From the NCBI GenBank assembly GCA_903813345.2, contig CAIIXF020000009.1, forward strand, positions 30,480,740 to 30,540,739: a DNA stretch of 60,000 nucleotides, given 5' to 3'. Under the pieces are notes generated by a model, which was not told the origin of the DNA, searched no databases, and worked only from the letters and a program-made list of their open reading frames with translations. Source of the stretch: Owenia fusiformis (Eukaryota > Annelida > Polychaeta > Sabellida > Oweniidae). A program made the position numbers and the translations under genes. Position 1 is the stretch's first letter. The number at the start of each line of letters is the position of its first letter. This document shows positions 1-10,447 of the stretch, piece after piece.

Positions 1-718
1 ACATTGCCTAGTCATGTTGTCTATCTGTGGCACTCGTCGTGCTTACATACCTGCGTCTATGACATGATGTACCTGCAACACATTGCCTAGTCATGTTGTC
101 TATCTGTGATACTCATGCTTACATACCTGCGTCTATGACATGACGTACCTGGAACACATTGCCTAGTCATGTTGTCTATCTTTGGCACTCGTGCTTACAT
201 ACCTGCGTCTATGACATGACGTACCTGGAACACATTGCCTAGTCATGTTGTCTATCTGTGATACTCGTGCTTACATACCTGCGTCTATGACATGACGTAC
301 CTGCAATACATTGCCTAGTCATGTTGTCTATCTGTGATACTCATGCTTACATACCTGCGTCTATTACATGACGTACCTGGAACACATTGCCTAGTCATGT
401 TGTCTATCTGTAACACTCGTGCTTACATACCTGCGTCTATGACATGACATACCTGGAACACAATGCCTAGTCATGTTGTCTATCTGTGGCACTCGTGCTT
501 ACATACCTGCGTCTATGACATGACGTACCTGGAACACATTGACTTGTCATGTTGTCTATCTGTGATACTCGTGCTTACATACCTGCGTCTATGACATGAC
601 GTACCTGGAACACATTGCCTAGTCATGTTGTCTATCCGTGATACTCGTGCTTACATACCTGCGTCTATGACATGACGTACCTGGAACACATTGTTTCGTC
701 ATGTTGTCTATCTGTGAC
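1..718. repeat. 76-bp tandem satellite array
   Basis: A unit containing TTGCCTAGTCATGTTGTCTA and ACATACCTGCGTCTATGACA repeats head to tail. Unit starts are at 1, 80, 156, 232, 308, 384, 460, 536, 612 and 688: nine full copies and a 31-bp partial. The first copy is 79 bp because of a three-base insertion; the rest are exactly 76 bp. Copies differ by only a few substitutions, so the array is young or homogenised. It runs off the left edge, so its true length is unknown. No open frame in it looks coding. Confidence 0.97.
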
Positions 719-1041
719 TTTTGACAGCCATCACTATCATCGATCTGGTACGATACATGCTGAAGAAAAGATATATATTCGACCACAATGTTTTAACATA
801 TTTGAACGCCAAATTACTTTTTAAGAACCTTATGGATGACCGATATGGCAATTCATTGATAAAGGCTTCGCTTTCGAAATTGTTTGCAACAAAATATTTT
901 TCAAAATATCAGAATATTGTTTTGTCGGTTGCTCCTTTGGTCCTGTTGTTTTTTACTTGCCCTCTTATTATAATCTCCGATGTTTCCTATGTTCTTACAT
1001 CGCGAATAAGTTGATTTTTAGTTTTAATTCTGTGTATTTAC

Positions 1042-1377
1042 CTTAACATAGTCATTTATATAGGTGACAGTCTGTTTCCCAGGCCGGGGAATAAGTGGAC
1101 TTTGTGTAACTGCTGTAAGAACCAGTTTTGTTCTCTTGTTGGTGTAGTCATAGGACACGTCTGCTGTTGTATTTATCACTGCCCAAGCTGTTTCTGGCCG
1201 TGTCCTCCCTCCCCCAGGTAGATTAATATCACCACGCGGTACGGCGTCTATGAAAACCATGCCCTCGTCCACTAAGAGTATTCCCTCCCATTGGTCCTGC
1301 GTGCAGCAAATGGGATCCAGAGAGGCTACATCAATCAACAGCACCAAAACACCAAGAAGTACACTTAAAAAACGCAT
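1042..1377 (-). CDS. ependymin-related secreted protein, first coding exon (partial gene)
   Basis: Ependymin-related proteins are secreted, calcium-binding glycoproteins of the extracellular matrix; many marine invertebrates carry expanded families. The exon encodes 112 residues. It starts with a signal peptide (MRFLSVLLGVLVLLIDVAS), chosen over a Met six codons upstream because it gives a clean hydrophobic leader. Next comes the family-typical CC-x-x-x-QWEG segment (CCTQDQWEG) near mature residue 10 and later SYDYTNKR, matching the family's Y-D-x-x-N-x-R motif. The exon ends in phase 0 at GTTAAG|GTAAAT, a good donor. No later exon is visible on the minus strand before the satellite at 1-718, so the rest must lie left of the window. 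Family assignment rests on these motifs only; an alignment was not possible here. Confidence 0.72.
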
Positions 1378-2365
1378 ATTCTTGTAATTTGACAATGCAC
1401 TATGGCTAATTGTTGTATCAGGTCAAGACACGTTCGACTACATAGCATTACATTGTCATTTTATCTAGAGTGTACAGTGTGTTTACTTAAAGTATCAATG
1501 ATAACTTGGTCCAAACTTTATGAATTGAATCTAAAACATTTTAAAGATGGCAGAATGTCACAGTATGTGTGCAACATACCTGAATACATTACTCGGCTTA
1601 ATATGCTTCACATTCTTAAAGATTTTATTGAACTTTCAAAGTGTTACTATAATTGAGAATGTTTTGGAGCAAGATTCGATATGTGGCTTGGCTCCCAATA
1701 GCGAAGGCAAAATATGCATCGTGACAACTGATACCAGACAGCAAGCAAGGGATGGACAAAAGGACGATCTTTCAGGACAAAACTTTATCGTACACTTGAA
1801 AGTGGTACCAGAGGAAAGGACTAGCTGTCTAAAACATCTGCCTGGGATGACCATACAAATGTTCATTAGGTCACCGAAAGTTTTTAGTAGGTCAATGGCG
1901 CCTTGTGTTCTTCCTTGTTGAGAATTGGCATCTGATCAACCAAATGAATGGCCAAAATAATGTTCGTAGACAGGGAGAGAAATTTTAAGAATTTACATTC
2001 ATACGATTAAATATATGGATTCTGTTTAGTTCAGATTTGGGTGGTTCTTTTCAGGGTAAGATGCACGGAGCTTTAGATTAAGGCATCAAGCGTCATCTAT
2101 TGTGCCCCGGTTAGTACAGTAATCAATGGTGCTTTTAATTTAAAAGGCTACATCCAGATATATTGTTTATATGCATGCAGATGCAGATTGTTGATCGATG
2201 CTATTTGGCACAGTCGAAATAAAAAGATGGCAGTTAAGAGTGTGGCTCATCAATAAGATATTACCTGGTCATGATAATAACACCATACGATACTATTTCA
2301 TGATCTTTATATAGCCAAAAATGCAAAGTATTAAACAACGAAATCATACTTTATTTAATGGCTGT

Positions 2366-2450
2366 TTTTTGTCACCACCAGAAGTGGTACAGGTGACATA
2401 TTGTTATAGTCTCAAACTTTTTTGTGGACGGTGTTCGGCGTTTTCCAATA
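2366..2450 (+). repeat. dispersed repeat, copy 1 (GTCACCACCA family)
   Basis: The segment beginning GTCACCACCAGAAGTGG and continuing to a GTTCGGCGTTTTCC stretch recurs at 17045-17215 (plus). Its second half recurs reverse-complemented at 36775-36860, just past the stop codon of the glutamate receptor. The copies are diverged. No terminal inverted repeats or target duplications could be fixed, so the element class is unknown. Confidence 0.7.
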
Positions 2451-2574
2451 ACTTAGCAGGTACTGTTTAGACTGACTCCAATTTTTTGTTCTCAACATAT
2501 TTGAACACATTTCTGCTAATATCTGTTTACAATGGCAACACGATATTGAAGGTCAAATGGTATTTTTCAAAATG

Positions 2575-2843
2575 AAATCCGACATTAGATCTGAGATTTG
2601 ACAATATCTGTAACAATTGTTACACTTTTGTAACGATTTGCAGGTGGTGACATTTTGTCATTTTAATGCCTTGTTATCATTTAAATAAAATGACCATTTT
2701 TTCAAAAACACCTACACGTTCTCAGAAGTTCAAATCCGACATTAGATTTGAGATTTGACAATATCTGTAACAATTGTTACACTTTTGTAACCATTTGCAG
2801 GTGATGACATTTTGTCATTTTAATGCCTTGTTATCATTTAAAT
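2575..2843. repeat. two tandem copies of a ~111-bp segment, period 157
   Basis: A segment starting AAATCCGACATTAGAT and ending ATGCCTTGTTATCATTTAAA occurs at 2575-2686 and again at 2732-2843 with only a few mismatches, separated by 45 bp of unlike sequence. The part GTGACATTTTGTCA...AATGCCTTGT is shared with the dispersed repeat at 17045-17215, so these copies probably belong to the same family. Confidence 0.85.
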
Positions 2844-4178
2844 TAAGCCTGTTTTTCAATATACAATGGGATATGACGAGCTTATAAAATAAACATGATA
2901 GCAAATGCATTATGGTATTGTCTCATTTCAAGTATCAGCACATTCAATGCTAAGATCGTCTACACCATCCATTCGATCATCATTATGCTCATAATCCATT
3001 TTGATACTTATAAGGACTTCAACAAGTACGGACATCCATCTGATAGGTCGAACAGGTGAGACAAAAACTGCGTAAAACTAATAAACAGGGTAGGCCAAAA
3101 ATACAACTTCTAATTATATTTACTATAATCTTATATACCAGTGGAAAGAAATGACAATTTCAAATACAGTATTCAATACATTTCTTGACACAAAATTGGA
3201 TATTGTTAAATCTGCATGATTTATATTTTCATATTTAATTACACTGCTAAATCACAATAGGTTATTTCATATACAGCCATAATTGAGATATCGCATGCTC
3301 GTAATACAGCTCAAAGTAACAACGTTGAACCTTGACACAAGTTTGAGTTTATAATATAACATTAACCATCTTGAAATGGTAAATGATGTTGCATTGTTCA
3401 GTATAAGTTTACACCTCGAAGAATCATGTAATATCAAATGATGACATTTATGTACATGTATTTTTTGATGTACGTGTGTCAGTTGTTGTATCCTGGAAAC
3501 TGGTAAAGGATCCGACAGTATAAGTATATACCAAGTGCCCCCAGAGCATCCTTATTCATTATGACATGTAATATGGTATTTAATAAGATGTAAATTATGG
3601 CATAGTGTTCAGGTGCTTCCTAAGTGTTATTCAGGTCATAGCGACCTTTTAAAGGTCAAGTGCATATCTCTGAAAATCAAACGTTCTCGTGTTCATCCTT
3701 TATAAGACCTAAAATGTGAAAGTAGGATAAAGAATGTTGTAAGAACAATTTTGACCTTAACCTTTGACTTTTGAAAGTAGTTCAAAACTCCAATTTCTCA
3801 ATTTCAAAACTTCAAATGACGCTAATTGTATTGCTCCTTCTAACCCCGGACTGCATTATCTTCGAATTCATATTATAGGCAGGTAACCAATACCATTTCC
3901 ATAGTATTTATTGTTTATCTAATTCTGTTCGTGGATCTCTGAGATACAGTTGTAAGTACTTCTAAGTAGGGACCAATGAGCACGTAAATATTTCCCGAGG
4001 GAAATAATAAATGTTTCTTAACAAGATAAAGTTGTACAAAAGGCGGATTGATAAGGTTCTTGTCTATTTAAGTGCATCAAATTATCTTAATATGTTATGT
4101 TCGAGGTCAATTTTGTCTATTTAATATGATATTCAGCAGCTCTAATCTATTTGCGCTAGTATACCAAGAGAAGACAAG

Positions 4179-4290
4179 ATGGTAGTGGAGCTATTTGTTA
4201 TGTGTGTGGCTAGTCTTCTTGCTAGCTCAAGTGAAGCTTGTTCCTGCATGCCAACCCATCCTCAGATCAATTTCTGCACTTCACAGTTTG
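4179..4290 (+). CDS. TIMP first exon, alternative copy (exon 1a)
   Basis: The ATG at 4179 opens a 37-codon frame: a hydrophobic leader ending ...SSSEA, then mature CSCMPTHPQINFCTSQF. This is the TIMP signature: free N-terminal Cys, C-x-C, a THPQ turn and Cys13. The amino group and carbonyl of that first Cys chelate the catalytic zinc of matrix metalloproteinases. The exon ends in phase 1 at TTTG|GTAAGA, the same phase and position as the first exons at 4587 and 7827. No second exon lies between here and 4587, so it either splices to the exons at 5177-7614 as an alternative start (predicted 199 residues) or is an orphan left after loss of its own downstream exons. The sequence is intact, which favours use. 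Confidence 0.8.
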
Positions 4291-4480
4291 GTAAGATATA
4301 ACTAAAACTCGTAGTTGCGATGATGCTTCATCCTTGGTCCAAGGGTATTTCACCTCTTTCTAGCATAAATGAAGTCATTTGAAGAAGGATGATGCTTAGA
4401 CAATAGGTTTGTTTAAGCGTATCGTTAGACAGAATACCAATACTGACAATTTTGGTTATCACATCAGCACTCACATCTAC

Positions 4481-4546
4481 TTATCTTCTTGATAAGAATT
4501 TGCACATTCAAGTGTCACCGAGTCAATAGTTGATGGCCATATAAAA
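4481..4546 (+). promoter_or_regulatory. candidate core promoter of TIMP exon 1b (paired GATA sites plus TATA-like box)
   Basis: TTATCTTCTTGATAAG at 4481-4496 is a near-palindromic pair of GATA-factor sites 106 bp upstream of the ATG at 4587. TATAAAA follows at 4540-4546. A matching TTATCTTGATAAG lies 98 bp upstream of the ATG of the next TIMP gene (7729-7741). Conservation of the site and spacing between paralogues is what suggests function; binding is inferred only. Confidence 0.4.
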
Positions 4547-4586
4547 TATTGCAATTAACACTCTTCTGACAAACACAAACGACAAG

Positions 4587-7500
4587 ATGCTGTTGGTGCT
4601 AATTGCAACGCTGTGCCTCCAATGGATCGTATGTAATGGTTGTCGATGTGCCATGACACACCCACAACACTACTATTGCAATTCGGAATTTGGTAACATA
4701 TTCTTGTAAAATGTTCAGTAAGATGTGTGAACTTTTACTTAACATCCCACATCTTACTTAAACAATAATATTATCAACATAAAACATAAACAAAAATATG
4801 ACATTCTAAAAAATGTCAGCGGATGGTATTTCATATTTATGGGATCTATTATATCCATTTGTTTCATATGTTATTTTTAAGATGCCTATTGACAAAAAGC
4901 TCGATACTAATGGTTCAGTTTAATGATTTTGATCTATATCTTCTATTGCATGATATATGTAAGACAACTGGATTATGAGTTATTGATACCTCTTAAATAT
5001 TCAGCTTGGGTCATTGAACCTGTTTAGCGTCATTTTAAGAATATTTTCTTAAAAATAATACCAAACAAGGGCGGCAGGGTTACTCTCTCATCGGAACTTC
5101 TAAATAATTGTTTACGAAGATGATAGATTGGACTGTTTTATACATATATTTCATTGAGTACTTATTCCTAATTAAGCGGTGCTGGCAAATGTCGTCAATG
5201 AAACTGTAAATCGGGAAAACAGATGGAGGGGGACACGAGTTTACGATATCCAGGTCGAGTCTGTTTTCAAAGTAAGTACGTAAAGAGAAGATGCGCATGC
5301 ATGTACGCTCGCTAATGAAAATGGGTAAAGATTATACCACTCATATCATAGGATGTTCTTTTTATTCCATAGTAAAATTGATTAAAATCTGATCCCATCG
5401 TATCCCATGATTTTAGCAAATTGCCGACATTAAGAGTTATTGCAGTTGCAAACAAATTCAAAAAACATTTCAGTGTATTTTTAGGAAAAACAATGAAACC
5501 ATTCGCATTTGGCATTTGAATTGTTTTATCATCAATAAACAATATGACTTAATGAACATTTACAGTATAACCACCTTTTAGGGTGAAAAAATCAGCCAAG
5601 TTTCAACTGCTCTGCATGGTGCAACATGTGGGGTATCACTTCAGATTGGACAACAGTATGTTCTTACGGGTAAGTCATTCAATTACTTTGTACATATTTG
5701 TTGCAAATATAATAACTTTTAGATGTTTCTTCCTAACATAATCGCAGGGCCTAACAGCAATAAAATGTTTAGGACTCAAGTTTTCAAATCTTGTTTTAAA
5801 TATTGTTCAACGAAATCTGTGATATTTTCTGTCCTTTAGGTAGCATAAACCGTGGTGTTGCCAGAATACAGAGTTGTAACTTCCAAAGGAGATGGGACTC
5901 GCTCAGCAAGGAAGTCCAAAACGGTTTCAGAAAAGATTATGCTAAAAGCTGTGGCTGTCAGGTAACGTCTTGAAAGTCAGCAATCCAGCAAACTGAATAA
6001 AAACTATAAGTACCAGGCCCGTAGCCAGGGGGGGGGGGCTCTGGGGGCTCCTCCGAGCCCCCCCTGATATCTCCTAAAAAAGGTGGACCTACCTTTTTGC
6101 TTCCTTGAAGAAAAACTTGCTCTTCCCAAAATTAACTTTTTCAAAAAATTAAAACAAATTTTGCTCGAATTTTGGTTTTAGAGCCCTGAAGAATATCCCA
6201 AATCCCCCAAAAATATTGTAGGGCCTCTTCAGTTGGTCTTTACTTGACCTTTTCGGGCCTTATTTTTTTACATTTTCCAAAAATGGGCCACAGATCTTCA
6301 AAATATTTTGGCCCAATTTTGCTTCTAAGGCCCTTAAAGGTTTTCCGCGCGGCCATAGGATGGGCCCAGAAATATTGTAGGGCCTCTTTGGTGGGCCTCT
6401 TTGGGCATTAATTGACCTTTTTCTTTTTCTTTCAATTAAATGCCAAATTTTCAAAAACGGGCCATACATTTTGCAAATTTTGGTTTTAGAGCCCTGAAAA
6501 TTGTATGCGCGCCCCTAGGATGGGCCTAGAATAAAATGTTGGGCCAAAAAATTGTAGGGCCTCTTTAGTTGGTATTTACTTGACCTTTCGGACCTTATTT
6601 TTTCAATTTTAGGCCAAATTTTCCAAAAACTGGCCATAAATTTTCAGAATTTTGGTTCTAGGGCCCTCAAAGGTTTTCTGCGCGCCGATAGGATTGGCCC
6701 AGAAAAAATGTTGGCCCAAAAATATTGTAGGGCCTCTTAAGTGAGCCTGACATTACTTGATCTTTTTTGGCCAAATTTTTTCAATGTTAGGCCAAATTTT
6801 CAAAAATCGTGCCACAGATTTTCTAAATTTTGGCCCAAATTTATGATTTTATGACATCCTAATTGGAGTCCTATGTTATTGTCAGGAACACAAACATGTA
6901 ACTCATTCAAAGCATGATCTACATCTTTTAGTTTAATTTTGGTTTCAGGGCCCTAAAAAAATTTCTGCGCTGCCCTAGGATGGGTCCAGAAAAAAATGTT
7001 GGCCAATAAATATTGTAGGGCCTCTTAAGTGGGCCTGGCATTACTTGACCTTTTTTGGCCTTATTTTTTCAATTTTCAGCCCCTTGATATTAACAAAACT
7101 AGGGAAGATGCACTGATACATTAAAGAGACAAGACCTAGAAATGTGTTTCATGAATAAAAGCGGCCGTAACTTTAATCCATTTAGCACTTTGGTCACCCT
7201 TTAAACGCCCTTTCATGTGTTAAGAATATAATATTTAAGCAAATACACCATCCTTCAAAATAAGTGTTCCTCAAATTGGCAAGCTACAAGCATAACATAA
7301 AATCTATTGGCAACATATTGACATGTGTTCACCAAAACAAAAATACATTGTTCACAATTGAAAGATAGTGAACTGAATTGATAGTAATGCGAATCCATTA
7401 ATCTTAATAATTACATCTAATTACATTTCAGATCACTTCTGATTATGTAACAGAGGCTCCAGTGATGTCGTGTATGCGACCTGTGAGAGGGAACTGGAAA

Positions 7501-7614
7501 ATGTCTCGTTGTTTGGACAGACATTCTGTATGTCAGGAGACATGCGATAGATTTGAGCGATGCATATGCGCTTGGACACGGTCGGACAACTACCAAAAAT
7601 GTTTGGAAAGATAG
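4587..7614 (+). CDS. tissue inhibitor of metalloproteinases (TIMP), five exons
   Basis: Coding exons are 4587-4692, 5177-5271, 5582-5669, 5840-5961 and 7432-7614. Phases agree at every junction (1, 0, 1, 0) and give 197 residues, normal for a TIMP. The product is secreted: a leader ending IVCNG is followed by mature CRCAMTHPQHYYC. Exon 2 supplies the AVLANVV strand (vertebrate VIRAK position) and ends VYDIQVESVFK. Exon 3 carries ATCGVSLQIGQQYVLTG. Exon 4 carries the CNF...RRWDSL...SCGCQ block closing the inhibitory domain. Exon 5 is the cysteine-rich C-terminal domain (SCM...NWKMSRC...CAWTR). Family members block matrix metalloproteinases and related enzymes by placing Cys1 on the active-site zinc. 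Intron 4 (1.47 kb) contains a GGGCC-rich repeat. The intact exon at 4179 is a possible alternative first exon. Confidence 0.93.
6017..7085. repeat. degenerate GGGCC-rich repeat array in TIMP intron 4
   Basis: It starts GGCCCGTAGCCAGGGGGG, a sequence seen again at 30261 and in reverse complement near 34240. It continues as degenerate copies marked by ATTGTAGGGCCTCTT (near 6217, 6374, 6552, 6726 and 7012) and GGCCC-T-AA-GG-TTT, spaced roughly 157-290 bp apart. Reading frames across it are broken. It is an interspersed repeat inserted in an intron; the class is not determined. Confidence 0.75.
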
Positions 7615-7676
7615 ACTGCAAATAATCACTGATTATAACATTACTTTATCATATTAGTTTCTGTACAGTCAAGGTT

Positions 7677-7682
7677 AATAAA
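7677..7682 (+). terminator. polyadenylation signal of first TIMP gene
   Basis: AATAAA lies 63 bases after the TAG stop at 7612-7614 and before the promoter region of the next TIMP gene, so it is well placed to end the first transcript. Confidence 0.6.
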
Positions 7683-7728
7683 ACATCTGTATAAGAAAAT
7701 TATGGGTAATTTTTTGTTATCACATTAT

Positions 7729-7741
7729 TTATCTTGATAAG
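7729..7741 (+). promoter_or_regulatory. GATA-type palindrome upstream of second TIMP gene
   Basis: TTATCTTGATAAG sits 98 bp upstream of the ATG at 7827. It matches the element at 4481-4496 in sequence and distance. The flanking GTTATCACAT is also shared, so the promoter was duplicated along with the gene or exon. No clear TATA box is seen. Confidence 0.35.
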
Positions 7742-7826
7742 ATATTGCGCACTCAACTAAGTTCTGCGGGGTCAGTAGTACTCAGTACAAGATTTTAGTG
7801 ACACTATTCTGAAACATATAAACAAG

Positions 7827-9753
7827 ATGCTGATAGTGCTAATTGCGACCCTGTGTCTTCAATGGATCGTATGTAACGGTTGTCGATGTGCCATGACACA
7901 CCCACAACACTACTTTTGCAATTCAGAATTTGGTAATATATTTTAAAGATTATATTATGAACTGCACTATTGAAGTCGTATATTGCTGTTTTTGGATATT
8001 CAGGGCCACCAACAGTTCGCACGATTAATTTTTATTCACATTAGCATAATTTACATAATTTCAGGAGAAACCTTTTTTAATGTCCATACCTGAAGTCAAG
8101 AGGATGGAATTACATTTACAATACATAATACACGTGGTCATGTTAAATGTGGTCGTCTGTTCTAGTACTACGTGTAAATGTTACTGGATCAGCAATAAAT
8201 GTTGATGACGAAATGACAAGAGATTATGACATCGATGTTGTTTCCATATTTAAGGTAAGACTGGAGTCCGGAAGACTATAAGATAGTTGACATACGTACA
8301 TGGAACCTATTTACATCCCAAATAATTTTCATTCAACCATTTGCCATATCATAATGATTGGTTCAGTTTATCTGAATGAGCAGAGCATGTTGTACATGAG
8401 AATATAATTTTGTATATGATATTGATTAAAAAGCTTTAGTTAATACTTGATATACATTTGAAATCAAAATGGTGATTTTGGCACTAGTACTCACAAATGA
8501 TTATCTAAATTTATTTGATTATAGTTACATTTTGGTAATATTTATAATCATACGAAATTTTCTATCAAGGGTGAAGGATTTGGGGGGAGAAGCAACGTGT
8601 CTACTCACGTCCATAGTGCAACGTGTGGTGTATACCTGGAGATAGATCAACAATACGTATTGACAGGTTCGATTCCCACTGGAGTGTACTCATTTTTTCA
8701 CATCAACTCTTAGCACAGGATTTGATTCCGTGTTTTAATTGACCAAATATTATCAGTATTTTTTATCTATTTTCATTCAGCAGTCCTTTTCATTGTTTAT
8801 TTATGATAGCACAAAAAACAGTCGGCTAGACATCGTAATGGAAGTATTAAGCCATTTTGGTAATATAATATCAGTTTTGTTAAATAGATTTTTTTTATAT
8901 AATTGGATGTGATACACTTGTTTTTAGCTGTTTTAGCTTTTAATTTCTTCTGAACATGATTATGGTCTTGTCGTTTTTGATTGTGAAATTTATTCTGAAA
9001 ACTGTAAATGGTGGGGGTTAGATTAGGTATCTTTGTGCGTAAAAAGTTTTGGGATATTTGGGTTAGTTCGTGTTGTTAGATCCTAATTCTTGGTGTGTTT
9101 TGTGTTTTGGAGAACATTATATTATGTTTCTAAGGTTCACGAAGAGCCGATGGTATTGCATGGATTCATAGCTGTAGCTTCCAGCGTAAATGGGACCTTC
9201 TAACCGAGGACCAACGATCTGGATTCTCGGAAGACTACGGCAGAAGTTGCGGTTGTGAGGTAATCGATGTACAATATGTTCTTAAGATGGTGATTTTGAG
9301 GTCTATTTATAGAACAATCACGACTTGCAAGTTATGTAAGGTGGTAATAAGAATCAATACATGTGGTCCCAGCAGATGGAGTGACAATAAGGGTAATTGG
9401 TTCCATTATCTGTTGTGTGATGATATCAGATTGATGACTTAAGCAGCGTTCTCAAAAGTGAAACAAGTACCATTCTTACTGATTACCAGTCAATGCAACG
9501 CATGTCAAACTGACACTCATAAATGTCATTTGAAAAAATATAGCTGCTCATATTAATTGCTATGTAGATATGCATGGAGCAGTCGAGATCCCAAAATTGT
9601 GCCGCGTCATCATGCGTGTATCCCCTCCATAGTAGCTGGAAGATGGCAGACTGCTACAACAAACACTCCGTATGTAAGCCCACGTGTGACGAGACAGGGT
9701 GCCAATGTGACTGGACAAGACGCCCAAGTTATAATACATGCATGCAGTTTTAA
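7827..9753 (+). CDS. tissue inhibitor of metalloproteinases (TIMP), second gene, five exons
   Basis: Coding exons are 7827-7932, 8166-8254, 8570-8666, 9135-9259 and 9568-9753, with phases 1, 0, 1, 0 and a predicted 200 residues. The leader and mature N-terminus (CRCAMTHPQHYFC) are almost identical to those of the exon at 4587. Exon 2 reads VLRVNVTGSAI...DYDIDVVSIFK, with an N-V-T glycosylation site; exon 3 ends ATCGVYLEIDQQYVLTG; exon 4 has SCSFQRKWDLL...SCGCE; exon 5 has SSWKMADC...CDWTRRP and ends at TAA. The exon 5 acceptor was set at GCTATGTAG|ATATGC because it continues the frame and restores the conserved C-x-C-x-I; GGAGCAG|TCGAGA is a weaker alternative. The exon 3 donor, ACAG|GTTCGA, is a poor match to consensus. 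Confidence 0.92.
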
Positions 9754-9931
9754 ATAGAGTAGAGTAAATAATATGTTTACCAAACATGCTTTTGTGGCCT
9801 TAGATGGAATCAATGTTGAATTGTGTTATCTTGTATTTAATACGGATAATTATGATTGATGAAACACAAAAGTAATATAAGAAATATGAACTATTAATTT
9901 CCAACGCTCATATTCCAAAATTACTAAATAA

Positions 9932-10096
9932 GACTTACTGGGAAACATGGAAGAATATAAATGGAATTCTTACAAGAGAAAACGATCAAATTATTTGAAA
10001 ACAATAATGCGTGGCGTTCCCCAGGGATCTATTTTAGGCCCAGTTCTCTATATCCTTTATACAAATGACCTAATTTCTACTAGCAACATATTTTAA
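9932..10096 (+). mobile_element. reverse-transcriptase fragment of a non-LTR retrotransposon
   Basis: In frame from 9932 to the stop at 10094 the translation reads ...YLKTIMRGVPQGSILGPVLY, then ILYTNDL. This is the RT motif R-G-V-P-Q-G-S-x-L-G-P-x-L-(FY) followed by the NDL turn, typical of jockey/CR1/RTE-type LINEs. Both ends are lost and the next catalytic motif (Y-x-DD) is absent. It is a dead fragment 180 bp downstream of the TIMP cluster. Confidence 0.85.
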
Positions 10097-10272
10097 TGTG
10101 CTTATGTCCATACGCAAAGTTTCTTTTGCGCTCGACCATAGCTTTATAATAACTGTGTTGAACAGTCATGTTATAATTTGTACTTGTAGCGGTGTCATAA
10201 CACCAGTTCGTAGTATGACCTCAAATATGCTGAAGACGAATTCTTGAACAATTTCAGCAATATACGACTGAC

Positions 10273-10447
10273 CTTGATTTCGCGAATGCAGCTTACGCCT
10301 GTCACCTACCGGATTAACCTACTATTATGGTCAACTTATTTAAATATGTATGGAATAGTGGCAGGTACAATTCATATTTAAATTAGTTACCCATAAAATT
10401 GTAGGTTAATCCGATAGCCGACAGGCGTTAGTGGCCGCGAATACAAG
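10273..10447. mobile_element. MITE family A, copy 1
   Basis: This is a palindromic element of about 175 bp. It starts CTTGATTTCGCGAATGC and ends CCGCGAATACAAG, with inner arms ACCGGATTAACCTACTATT and its complement. Related copies are at 11774-11890 and 12403-12585. There is no coding capacity, so it is a non-autonomous DNA transposon; the superfamily is not determined. Confidence 0.8.

Larger units (their letters stand above)
1396..4178. other. intergenic spacer between ependymin-related gene and TIMP cluster
   Basis: This 2.8-kb AT-rich spacer lies between the divergently transcribed ependymin-related exon (minus) and the TIMP cluster (plus). Apart from the repeats at 2366-2450 and 2575-2843 I see no supported gene. 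An open frame at 1547-1921 has no recognisable domain and no ATG-plus-splice logic. Two GATAA motifs lie within about 160 bases upstream of the first TIMP exon (near 4023 and 4049) and may belong to its promoter. Confidence 0.6.

Noticed and set aside
1-718. CRISPR-like array
   Set aside because: The whole 76-bp unit repeats with no variable spacers, and the genome is eukaryotic.
721-1014. 97-codon plus frame beside the satellite
   Set aside because: It begins with TTG, has no domain, and lies opposite the intron region of the ependymin-related gene.
1547-1921. 124-codon open frame on the plus strand upstream of the ependymin-related exon
   Set aside because: No recognisable domain, overlapping open frames on both strands, and no splice or promoter logic; likely chance or an old repeat.
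8640-8690. GGTTCGATTCCC as a possible tRNA T-arm or SINE head
   Set aside because: The upstream sequence is TIMP coding exon with no A box, anticodon arm or acceptor pairing.
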